Shown: positions 53,039 to 61,100 of the stretch, one piece after another
How positions within the stretch are numbered: the first letter of the stretch is position 1
Layout of the letters: each line of letters starts with the position of its first letter
Assembly: GCA_023440825.1 (NCBI GenBank)
Contig: JAEXRL010000029.1
Location: 28,690-92,689, forward strand
From: Pseudomonadota bacterium
GTDB lineage: Bacteria > Pseudomonadota > Gammaproteobacteria > Burkholderiales > Burkholderiaceae_B
Reading direction: 5' to 3'
DNA length: 64,000 nucleotides
The notes under the pieces: generated by a model
What the model was told of the DNA's origin: nothing
The model's database searches: none
Seen by the model: only the letters and a program-made list of their open reading frames with translations
Program-made: the position numbers and the translations under genes

Positions 53039-53907
53039 TAGGTAGGACGCTGCCACTGCTCCCACAAGCACGCCAGCGCGGCATAATCCTGACGTCCCAG
53101 GCCACTGCGCAAGGCCATGTCATAGACACTATGAGAGCCTTGAATGGCGAACAAAGGCACTTCCAGTTGCTGCGCTAACTCAAGTGCCAACACCGAGTCT
53201 TTACGAGCGGCCTCTAAAGGCATACCTCCCTCGTAATTACCCTGAGCAATCCGCTCTGCATAACGGTGCGTAAGAGGACGATGTAAGCCCATCTGAGGAT
53301 CTGATAACAGCTCGATCAGCTTTTGTCGGTCTACACCGGCCGCCGTAGCCATGGAACCTGCCTCGGCCACGACCACCATCACAGCGTGAGCCACCGCATT
53401 GTTAATGACCTTGGCCGCCGCTCCGGTACCCGAGGCACCAAAATAAATTCGACGCTGTGCAATCGCCGCAAACACGGGGTCATACTTTTGTACGGTCGCC
53501 TCGTCACCTCCTATCAGCAAACTGGCGCTACCTGCCGCCATTTGGCTAACACCCGCCATAATCGAAGCGTCGATGAGAATATGGCCATAGGGCTGGACGA
53601 GGTCTGCACAAGCTCGCAGATCGACAGGGTTAACGGTGCTGGTTTCAACGATAACCGTACCTGTCTTCAGTCGCGGCGCAATCGCATTGAGTACAGAACG
53701 CGAAGCTGTGGGGCTGGGCAAACACAAAAACACCAGCTCCAACTGCTGCAAATCGGTGTCTTCGGTAATCGCCTGCGCACCAAAGCTCTGGGCTTGCTGC
53801 ACCGCTTCCGGATTCAGGTCTGCCACCCACAAGGGATAGTTAGCCGCCAAACGTTCGGCCATTTTAATCCCCATATTCCCTAAGCCATACAAAGCTAGCT
53901 TGTGCAT
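53035..53907 (-). CDS. 3-hydroxyisobutyrate dehydrogenase-like oxidoreductase
   Basis: This 290-residue enzyme of the beta-hydroxyacid dehydrogenase family has the N-terminal dinucleotide motif YGLGNMGIKMAERL, the substrate segment DASIMAGVSQMAAGSASLLIGG, and the catalytic lysine in GASGTGAAAKVINNAV. The DxSxxGG motif of the family is altered (DASIMAG), so the substrate may differ from hydroxyisobutyrate. It is the third gene of a minus-strand set with aldehyde dehydrogenase and a Bug receptor. It may oxidise a small hydroxyacid or reduce a semialdehyde. Confidence 0.87.
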   Translation of the reverse strand: MHKLALYGLGNMGIKMAERLAANYPLWVADLNPEAVQQAQSFGAQAITEDTDLQQLELVFLCLPSPTASRSVLNAIAPRLKTGTVIVETSTVNPVDLRACADLVQPYGHILIDASIMAGVSQMAAGSASLLIGGDEATVQKYDPVFAAIAQRRIYFGASGTGAAAKVINNAVAHAVMVVVAEAGSMATAAGVDRQKLIELLSDPQMGLHRPLTHRYAERIAQGNYEGGMPLEAARKDSVLALELAQQLEVPLFAIQGSHSVYDMALRSGLGRQDYAALACLWEQWQRPTY

Positions 53908-53918
53908 CTTTGCTTCCT

Positions 53919-54875
53919 TTACTCAGTCCAGGGCTGGCGTTCCCACAAGCCGCGGAAGTACTTATCCGACTCTTTCAAGCGCTCCAACCAAGCATCGCCT
54001 TCCAGATAGTCCATTTCGGTGTATTGCTGACGCATATGCTGCTGAAACTCAGGGTCAGCGGCAATCTTGCTCAAGACATCACGTAATTTTTGCGTTACTT
54101 CCGGATCCATGCCTTTGGGTCCAACCACGCCACGCTCTGATGCGAACACCAGATCCACGCCCTGCTCCTTAAAGGTAGGTACGTCAGGCGCTAGCTCTGA
54201 ACGCTCATCACTGGCTTGAGCCAAAATGCGTACGTTCTGACCATGAAAAGGCTTGGCTTCGCCCAGGTTCATACCCCCGACTACCACGTGCTTTCCTAAT
54301 AAGGCATTGCGCAAAGGACCTGCTCCATTGAAGGGCACGTGATTCAAATCAGCGCCTGTCAATTCCTGTAGCAATACTTCCTGCAGGTGATCATCCGTTC
54401 CGACTCCCGTCGACCCATAGCTGATTTCACCTGGCGCAGCTTTCGCCGCATCCAATAAGTCTTGTAGATTCTTATAGGGTGAGTCTATGGTGACGCTGAC
54501 CGCACTGGGATCACGCACTAGGTTGGAAATATACGTAAAGCTGTCCAGATCAAAGCCCGGATCGCGCTCAATAGGTAAAGAAACCAAACCAGGCATATTG
54601 GTAATAGCCAACGTATTACCATCGGGCTTAGAGCGTGCCACGTACGATAAGGCGATGGCTCCCGAGGCACCAGGCTTGTTCAATACCGTTACTGTCTGAC
54701 CCAGTTCTTTTTTCAAAAATAGCGCCAAAGAGCGTGCGGTTAAATCTGTGCCGCCACCCGGGGCAAAGCCTACCACCAGCTCCAGTGGGCGATCAGGCCA
54801 AGCAGCCAGACTAACGCCAGGCAAAACCATGGCCAGCCCTAGCAGACCGCTTAAAAGTGTAGTATTCAATTTCAT
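53919..54875 (-). CDS. Bug-family (TctC-like) periplasmic receptor
   Basis: This 318-residue protein has a signal peptide (about 1-24, ending near SLAAWP) and the Bug pattern LELVVGFAPGGGTDLTAR followed by VLNKPGASGAIALSYVARSKPDGNTL. It lies 11 bases before the dehydrogenase gene and 23 bases after the aldehyde dehydrogenase gene, so the three form one operon. It probably binds the carboxylate used by those enzymes. No cognate TctA/TctB pair is nearby. Confidence 0.92.
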   Translation of the reverse strand: MKLNTTLLSGLLGLAMVLPGVSLAAWPDRPLELVVGFAPGGGTDLTARSLALFLKKELGQTVTVLNKPGASGAIALSYVARSKPDGNTLAITNMPGLVSLPIERDPGFDLDSFTYISNLVRDPSAVSVTIDSPYKNLQDLLDAAKAAPGEISYGSTGVGTDDHLQEVLLQELTGADLNHVPFNGAGPLRNALLGKHVVVGGMNLGEAKPFHGQNVRILAQASDERSELAPDVPTFKEQGVDLVFASERGVVGPKGMDPEVTQKLRDVLSKIAADPEFQQHMRQQYTEMDYLEGDAWLERLKESDKYFRGLWERQPWTE

Positions 54876-54898
54876 GTTCTCCTCCTCGGAAAGAGTAA

Positions 54899-56374
54899 TT
54901 ACAGACTCAGTGGCTGAGCGTGCATACCAAAAAAGACGCTTTTGGTCTGACTATATAGACGTAAACCATGCAAGCCTTTTTCACGTCCTATGCCACTGTC
55001 TTTAAAACCGCCAAACGGCGTAGCGATATGGGATTGTTTGTACGTGTTAATCCATACAGAGCCGGCCTCAACACGACGCGCCACACGCCAAGCGCGTGCG
55101 TAATCGGCTGTCCACATGCCCGCGCCCAGACCAAACATCGTGTCGTTGGCTTGGGCGACCACGTCCTCTTCGTCCTCAAAAGGCATAGCAAGCAAGACAG
55201 GGCCAAAAATCTCTTCTTGAGCGGTGCGTGAGTGGTTATCTAGACCGTCAATAATGGTTGGCATATAAAACATGCCTTGATCCAAGCGGGAATCCGCAGG
55301 ACGACATCCACCCAAAAGGATATTGCCCCCTTCCTGCCTGGCCAGATCCACACATCCCGCGACTTTGTCGCGATGCGCTGCGGACACCAAGGGTCCCATC
55401 TGCACGCCCGCGGCATCTGGCAAATCAACCTTTAACTGGGCTGATCGAGAGACCAATTCCTGCAAAACGTGCTGATAAACCGATTTTTGTACAAACAGGC
55501 GCGAACCCGCTACGCAGCTTTGACCGGCGGAACCAAAAATGCCACTCATTACGGCCGCCACCGCGTGATCCAGATTCGCATCATCAAAAATAATATGAGG
55601 TGACTTCCCGCCTAACTCCAGGCCAACAGGGATCAAACGCTGACCCGCAATAGCACCAATGGCTCGACCTGTTTGCGTACCACCTGTAAAAGAGACCATG
55701 CGTACGCCAGGGTGCTTCACCAAGGCCTCACCCACATCGTAACCATAGCCAGGCAAAGCGGTCAGCAAGCCTTGGGGCAAACCCGCCTCAAGACAGATAC
55801 GCGCTAGCTCTAAAGCCAACTGCGGTGTTTCTTCTGAGGGTTTGATAATCACAGCATTACCCGCAGCCAGAGCAGGCGCTGCTTTTTGAGCTTCATTCAT
55901 GATGGGCGAATTCCATGGTGTAATACACGCCACTACCCCATAGGGCTCGGCCAGAGCCATGGAAAAATACTCGCCTCGAGGAGAGGTAACTTCGTCCTGC
56001 CAGGTCTCACAAATTGCCGCGTAATAACGGAAATAGCTAGCGGCTGCCGTCACCATATTCATGCATTCTTTATAGGGCTTACCGCTATCGTGCATCTGCA
56101 ACTGGGCTAAGGCCTCTTTTTCCAGCAAGAGTCGTCGACCAATTTCATACAAGGTGCTGGCACGCTGATCAGGTCGTAAATGACGCCAAGGCTGATTCTC
56201 AAAAGCCTGCAATGCACACTTGACTGCGGCATCCACATCAGCCGGTGTCGCACGCGTTACTCGTCCGGCCACGCTACCATCGGCGGGATTAATAGAGGTA
56301 ATTATCTGAGCATCTGTACTACCCAGACGCTGCTCCCCACCAATATAAAAAGGTTTGACCGTGTCCATCTGCAT
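54899..56374 (-). CDS. NAD(P)-dependent aldehyde dehydrogenase
   Basis: This 491-residue enzyme oxidises an aldehyde to the acid. The catalytic cysteine lies in GSAGQSCVAGSRLF, the general base in LELGGKSPHIIFDD, and CITPWNSPIMNEAQKAAPALAAGNAVIIKPS is the nucleotide region (seen as ITPWNSP and IIKPS). I chose ATG 56374 with GGAGA upstream; the frame opens four codons earlier with TTG. It is the first gene of the operon with a Bug receptor and a dehydrogenase, and it faces a LysR gene. A hydroxymuconic, betaine-type or small aliphatic aldehyde would fit. Confidence 0.92.
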   Translation of the reverse strand: MQMDTVKPFYIGGEQRLGSTDAQIITSINPADGSVAGRVTRATPADVDAAVKCALQAFENQPWRHLRPDQRASTLYEIGRRLLLEKEALAQLQMHDSGKPYKECMNMVTAAASYFRYYAAICETWQDEVTSPRGEYFSMALAEPYGVVACITPWNSPIMNEAQKAAPALAAGNAVIIKPSEETPQLALELARICLEAGLPQGLLTALPGYGYDVGEALVKHPGVRMVSFTGGTQTGRAIGAIAGQRLIPVGLELGGKSPHIIFDDANLDHAVAAVMSGIFGSAGQSCVAGSRLFVQKSVYQHVLQELVSRSAQLKVDLPDAAGVQMGPLVSAAHRDKVAGCVDLARQEGGNILLGGCRPADSRLDQGMFYMPTIIDGLDNHSRTAQEEIFGPVLLAMPFEDEEDVVAQANDTMFGLGAGMWTADYARAWRVARRVEAGSVWINTYKQSHIATPFGGFKDSGIGREKGLHGLRLYSQTKSVFFGMHAQPLSL

Positions 56375-56474
56375 CGTTGTCTCCAAGCTGTACGAGCATC
56401 ACATCTTGCCTGAACACGAACATAGACACAATTCGATATTTTTAGCCTATTATTAGTTTTTAGCTATATATCAG

Positions 56475-57389
56475 ATGGCCACCCTGCACATGATTCTCAA
56501 CATTAAATACCGCCCCTTAAAAGCATTTTTATTCGCCGTACAAACCGGGAGCTTTAGTCTGGGGGCCCTAAAGCTCGGCGTCACTCAGCCTTCTTTTACG
56601 GCCTTGATTCAAGATTTGGAGCACGTGCTCGACCTGAAGCTTTTCGAACGCACCACTCGCTCAATCAGCCTGACCGCAGCAGGCCATGAACTGTACGATC
56701 GTATCGCGCGCCCCATACAAGATCTGGAGGAAGCCTATCTCACCATGGGCGATCTGGCTGCTGCCCGACGCGGGATAGTGGTCGCCGGCGCCCTGCCCTC
56801 TACCTCGTTGACCTTGGTCCCCCCGGCTTTGGCCGCCCTCAAGCAACAACACCCGAATTTGGAAAGCCAAATTTTGGAAGCCTATAACGATGACCTCATC
56901 AACAAGCTGCGCACCAATCAAATTGAATTCGCCTTAGCAGCAGATCCTGGCTCCTTAGATGACTTGCATTTCGAACCCTTGCTCAGCGACACGTTCGGCG
57001 TGGTGTACCCACCCGACCATCCTATCGCTGGCTTAGATACGGTGCATTGGAAAGATTTGCTCAAGCACGAGCTAGTTTTGCTGTCCCCTGGCTCCAGTGC
57101 CCGCGCCCGCTTTGATGAAGCCATGGGACTGGACTTACCGCGTCAGCTCCTGCACTACAACATCACACATATGGCCACCGCTCTGGTGCTGGTACAACAA
57201 GGATTAGGCATTACCGTATTACCGCGCCTACCTTTGGCCGCCTTACCCATGAATACCTTGCAATACCGCGCCTTGGCTGATCCATCCGCGCAACGCCTGA
57301 TCGGTATTTTGCAACGCAAAAACCGCCACTTATCGCCGGCCAGCCGTGCCTTTATTACACAAATAAAAAAAATCGCTCGCCACTACTGA
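56475..57389 (+). CDS. LysR family regulator of the aldehyde dehydrogenase cluster
   Basis: This 304-residue LysR protein has the N-terminal helix-turn-helix (KAFLFAVQTGSFSLGALKLG then TQPSFTALIQDLE) and an effector domain. The 100-base divergent gap before the aldehyde dehydrogenase gene is AT-rich and probably contains its binding site. It likely activates that operon. Its stop is 30 bases from the convergent amidase gene. Confidence 0.9.
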   Translation: MATLHMILNIKYRPLKAFLFAVQTGSFSLGALKLGVTQPSFTALIQDLEHVLDLKLFERTTRSISLTAAGHELYDRIARPIQDLEEAYLTMGDLAAARRGIVVAGALPSTSLTLVPPALAALKQQHPNLESQILEAYNDDLINKLRTNQIEFALAADPGSLDDLHFEPLLSDTFGVVYPPDHPIAGLDTVHWKDLLKHELVLLSPGSSARARFDEAMGLDLPRQLLHYNITHMATALVLVQQGLGITVLPRLPLAALPMNTLQYRALADPSAQRLIGILQRKNRHLSPASRAFITQIKKIARHY

Positions 57390-57419
57390 CTCAGCCATGC
57401 GCCACGCCTGGACGTGAAG

Positions 57420-58709
57420 CTAAGCACTCAAGGCTGCCTCCACCCAAGCCGCATTACGTAAGAACTGCGCATCGTGCCCCAAAGCGCCCACCAATTGCAC
57501 CCCCACAGGCAAACCGTTTGGAGCCTGTAAAACTGGCAGACTTATGCAGGGCAAACCCAATAAGGTCCACATACGACTAAAAACCGGGTCTCCCGTAGCG
57601 CTTAGGCCTAATGGGGCAGCCCCGGTTGCCGCAGGGGTAAGCAAAAGATCCCACTGCTCAAAGACAGGACGCAGGTCTTGCCGTGCATCTTGGGCCTGTT
57701 TCAACGCGTCCAGATAAGCTTCCTGCCTTATCGCTCTGCCTTGCTCAATCAATTCAATCAGTTGCGTACTCAACTGCTCGGCCTGCGTTTCATACTCAAA
57801 CGCCAAATTATGAGCTGCTTCATATGCCATCACACATCGTTGCGCATCAAGCAGCGTATTGCAACTTTCCGGCAATATCAGCTCTTGGACTTGAGCGTGA
57901 GCCAAGGCCAAGCGTTCGGCTGTGGCCGCAAGGCCTGCGCGTGTGCTGGCATCGGCCTCCATCCACGCGGGCTCGCGGCACAACGCGATGCGTATAGGTC
58001 TTTGCAAAGGGATCAGCTCAGGCAAACCCTGATGCCCTAATAAAACCTGCCGTAGCAAGGCCGCGTCGGCAACCGTTTTCACCAATACGCCCAGCGTATC
58101 CAAGGAATGAGCCAAAGGCTTCACGCCTGCTAAGGAAAACTCACCAAAGCTAGGCTTATAGCCCACGATGCCACAGTATGAGGCGGGGCGGATCAAGGAG
58201 CCTGCTGTTTGCGAACCCAGTGCCGCCGGCAACATACCATCTGCCACCGCCGCCGCCGAGCCACTGGACGACCCACCCGGCGTATGGGCAATATTCACCG
58301 GATTCGCTGTTTTTCCAGGTGAAAAATAGGCAAACTCTGTACTTACCGTTTTGCCTGGAATTATCGCTCCCGCACGCTTGAGCTGCGTCACACACGCTGC
58401 GTCCCAAGGCACAAAGTGCCCACGATAAATGGACGATCCACGCCCTGTAGGCAAACCCAGCGTATCAATTGTGTCCTTCACACCAATAGGTATGCCGTGT
58501 AAAACTCCTCTGGGGGCTGTGTTGTCGCATTGTTCGGCCCAAGCCATGGCCTGCTCTAGATCCAGCACTTCCCACGCACCAATGTCTGGCTCGCGCGCCT
58601 GTATGCGATCGGCATACGTTTGCATAATCTGCACTGACGACACCGTCTTATGGCGTATAGCCTTAGCCAAATCCCACAAGCTGGCGGCCATAATCTGTTC
58701 TGGACTCAT
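57420..58709 (-). CDS. Amidase signature family enzyme
   Basis: This 429-residue hydrolase has the Ser-cisSer-Lys triad: K78 (GIPIGVKDT), a serine in GGSSSGSAAA (147-151) and the nucleophile S171 (QTAGSLIRPA). The C-terminal GLPVGVQLVGALGHDAQ is typical. It converts an amide to acid and ammonia in the cytoplasm; aryl amides, allophanate-like or small aliphatic amides are all possible. I chose ATG 58709 with GGAGA upstream. It stands between the LysR gene and the divergent SBF-family carrier and could supply acids to the adjacent cluster. Confidence 0.9.
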   Translation of the reverse strand: MSPEQIMAASLWDLAKAIRHKTVSSVQIMQTYADRIQAREPDIGAWEVLDLEQAMAWAEQCDNTAPRGVLHGIPIGVKDTIDTLGLPTGRGSSIYRGHFVPWDAACVTQLKRAGAIIPGKTVSTEFAYFSPGKTANPVNIAHTPGGSSSGSAAAVADGMLPAALGSQTAGSLIRPASYCGIVGYKPSFGEFSLAGVKPLAHSLDTLGVLVKTVADAALLRQVLLGHQGLPELIPLQRPIRIALCREPAWMEADASTRAGLAATAERLALAHAQVQELILPESCNTLLDAQRCVMAYEAAHNLAFEYETQAEQLSTQLIELIEQGRAIRQEAYLDALKQAQDARQDLRPVFEQWDLLLTPAATGAAPLGLSATGDPVFSRMWTLLGLPCISLPVLQAPNGLPVGVQLVGALGHDAQFLRNAAWVEAALSA

Positions 58710-58869
58710 GTTATTGTCTCCGTAGCTCACATGGCATCGCACCTACACTGCTGTTTTTTTAGCTAAAGCATTAGGTGTGCCAATTATCGGACACCATACC
58801 GTATACACACCACTAAGGCCTACCTCTGCCTACACTTTCGCCCCTTTATTACTGGTACTCCTAGCTGTT

Positions 58870-59832
58870 ATGAACACAAGTCGTTTGCGAGACTGCCTAG
58901 AAGCTTGGCAAATTCCGATTTACCTGCTTGCTATCGTGCTCGCTCTGATCGCAAGCAGTGCTACAAGCAGCCTGGCTTTTGTACCCTTCACGCTTGAACC
59001 CGCCTTAGCGTTCATGCTGTTCGTCACTTTTTTGCCATTACCCATGGGTGAGTTACGCCGTGCCTTGCACAACTACCGTTTTTTAAGCGCGGTACTCATC
59101 ACCAATTTCGTACTCGTTCCCCTATTGGTCTTTGCCTTATTACCTGTATTACCTGCCGACCCCATTCTATTGGGTGGCGCCCTATTAGTTTTACTGACCC
59201 CTTGCATTGATTATGTAGTGACCTTTGCTCAGCTTGGTCGGGCTGATTCCCGCGCACTACTGGCCTCCACACCCGTATTACTGCTGCTACAAATGCTGCT
59301 CTTGCCCGTGTATATGGAGCTGTTTTTAAGTAGTCATAATTTTTTTAGCATGCAATGGGATGTGTTTTTGCACGCTTTCTTTTACTTAATTATTCTGCCT
59401 TTACTATTGGCCATGCTGTGTCAGCAATGGGCGATCCGCTCGGGCACTGGACGCCGCCTTACACTCGTGCTGAGCCTGCTACCTGTTCCAGCTACAGCGC
59501 TGGTGCTGTTTCTGGTCGTGTTAACCGCTATGACGCAACTTCAACAAGCCATCGATACAGCCTTAGCTGTCTTGCCGGCCTATATATTGTTTGCCATCAT
59601 AGCGCCTTGCCTGGCCTTGTTGCTGGCTTATTTTTGGGGATTGAGTGCGGCGCAAGCTCGAGCCGTGGCCTTTAGTGGTGCCACCCGTAACTCGCTAGTC
59701 GTATTGCCTTTGGGCTTAGCCATTCCGCAGTTGGCCTCTACCGTCGCCGTTGTCATCGTGACGCAAACCTTGATCGAATTGTTGAGCCAACTATTTTATA
59801 TACGCCTTATGCCTCGTTTTGGACGTACATAA
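58870..59832 (+). CDS. SBF/ACR3-like membrane transporter
   Basis: This 320-residue protein has ten hydrophobic segments and belongs to the bile-acid:sodium symporter/ACR3 superfamily. The segment VLLTPCIDYVVTFAQLGRADSRALLASTPV resembles the arsenite-type carriers (short view: LTPCIDYVVTF), and FSGATRNSLVVLPLGLA is a further match. It may export arsenite or move an organic acid. The start is uncertain: ATG 58870 lacks a good ribosome site, and GTG 58777 would add 31 residues. No ars genes are adjacent. It ends at a bidirectional terminator. Confidence 0.78.
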   Translation: MNTSRLRDCLEAWQIPIYLLAIVLALIASSATSSLAFVPFTLEPALAFMLFVTFLPLPMGELRRALHNYRFLSAVLITNFVLVPLLVFALLPVLPADPILLGGALLVLLTPCIDYVVTFAQLGRADSRALLASTPVLLLLQMLLLPVYMELFLSSHNFFSMQWDVFLHAFFYLIILPLLLAMLCQQWAIRSGTGRRLTLVLSLLPVPATALVLFLVVLTAMTQLQQAIDTALAVLPAYILFAIIAPCLALLLAYFWGLSAAQARAVAFSGATRNSLVVLPLGLAIPQLASTVAVVIVTQTLIELLSQLFYIRLMPRFGRT

Positions 59833-59838
59833 GCCATG

Positions 59839-59867
59839 AATAAGGCTGGCCACTGACCAGCCCTATT
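59839..59867. terminator. Bidirectional terminator
   Basis: AATAAGGCTGG (59839-59849) pairs with CCAGCCCTATT (59857-59867) with one mismatch around a seven-base loop. It lies between the SBF-family gene and the convergent thiolase gene and has A/T-rich flanks on both sides, as expected of a shared terminator. Confidence 0.75.
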
Positions 59868-59880
59868 AGCCCTGAACAGC

Positions 59881-61077
59881 CTACATACGCTCAAAAATTC
59901 CGGCTGCCCCCATGCCAGTACCTATACACATAGTTACCATAGCGTAACGTAGCTGATGCCGGTGCAAAGCATGGATGGCCGTGGCAGAACGCATGGCACC
60001 GGTTGCCCCTAAGGGGTGTCCCATGGCAATCGCCCCACCTAAAGGGTTGACCTTTTCGGGATTCAAATTCAGATCACGCATCACCGCCAAGGCCTGAGCC
60101 GCGAAGGCTTCATTCAGCTCAATCCAGTCTAGCTGCTCTTGCTGTAGGCCTCCTAACTGCAAGGCTAAAGGCACAGCAGCCTTAGGGCCTATGCCCATGA
60201 TCTCGGGTGGCACACCCTTCACGGCAAACGAAACAAAACGCGCCAAAGGTGTTAAGCCATGCTCTTTCAATGCGCGCTCAGACACCACCAGCAAGGCCCC
60301 CGCTCCATCAGAGGTTTGCGAGCTATTGCCAGCCGTCACAGAGCCTCGCATCGCGAACACAGGACGTAGCTTAGCCAAAGCCTCCAGACTTGTATCAAGG
60401 CGTGGCCCCTCATCACGATCCACGGTATAGGCCTGCTGCTTAATCGACCCCGCTTCTAAATCAGCCGTTCTGCGTGTAAGGCTTATCGGTAAAATCTCTT
60501 GAGCGAACTCTCCGGAACCCCAAGCACGGATCGCTTTTTGATGCGACGCTAAGGCAAAAGCGTCCTGATCTTCACGCGATACATTCCACTCTCGTGCCAC
60601 TTCCTCGGCCGTTAAACCCATGCCATAGGCAATGCCGTAATTTTCCGGATGCGTAAAAATCTCAGGGCTAAAGCTGGTGTTCACCCCCATAACAGGCACC
60701 TGACTCATGGACTCGACCCCTGCTGCCATCAACACATCGGCCTGACCAGTACGAATCCTGTCTGCCGCCATGGCAATAGCACTTAGCCCGGAAGCACAAA
60801 AACGGTTTACCGTAATACCCGGAACGGTATAAGGCAATCCAGCCAATAACGCGGCCACTCGTGCCACGTTTAAGCCCTGCGCCCCCTCAGGTAAAGCGCA
60901 ACCCACTATCACATCCTCGATGAGGGCCGGATCCAAATTTGGGGTTTGCGCCAATGTCCCTGCTAAAGTCTGGGCTAGCAACTCATCTGGACGCAAACTG
61001 GAAAAGACACCGCGTGGGGCTTTACCCATAGCGGTACGCTTCGCCGCAACAATATAAGCTTGCTGTATATTTGTCAT
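59881..61077 (-). CDS. Acetyl-CoA acyltransferase (thiolase)
   Basis: This 398-residue enzyme performs the last step of beta-oxidation, thiolytic cleavage of 3-oxoacyl-CoA. The nucleophile is C94 in NRFCASGLSAIA; the histidine lies in GGAIAMGHPLGATG and the second cysteine in MCIGTGMGAAG. It begins 23 bases after the stop of the beta-oxidation fusion gene, with GGAG upstream, and makes a FadBA-like pair. It could also work on other 3-oxoacyl-CoAs. Confidence 0.94.
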   Translation of the reverse strand: MTNIQQAYIVAAKRTAMGKAPRGVFSSLRPDELLAQTLAGTLAQTPNLDPALIEDVIVGCALPEGAQGLNVARVAALLAGLPYTVPGITVNRFCASGLSAIAMAADRIRTGQADVLMAAGVESMSQVPVMGVNTSFSPEIFTHPENYGIAYGMGLTAEEVAREWNVSREDQDAFALASHQKAIRAWGSGEFAQEILPISLTRRTADLEAGSIKQQAYTVDRDEGPRLDTSLEALAKLRPVFAMRGSVTAGNSSQTSDGAGALLVVSERALKEHGLTPLARFVSFAVKGVPPEIMGIGPKAAVPLALQLGGLQQEQLDWIELNEAFAAQALAVMRDLNLNPEKVNPLGGAIAMGHPLGATGAMRSATAIHALHRHQLRYAMVTMCIGTGMGAAGIFERM

Positions 61078-61100
61078 AAAAGCTCCGTCTCTATGGCTAA

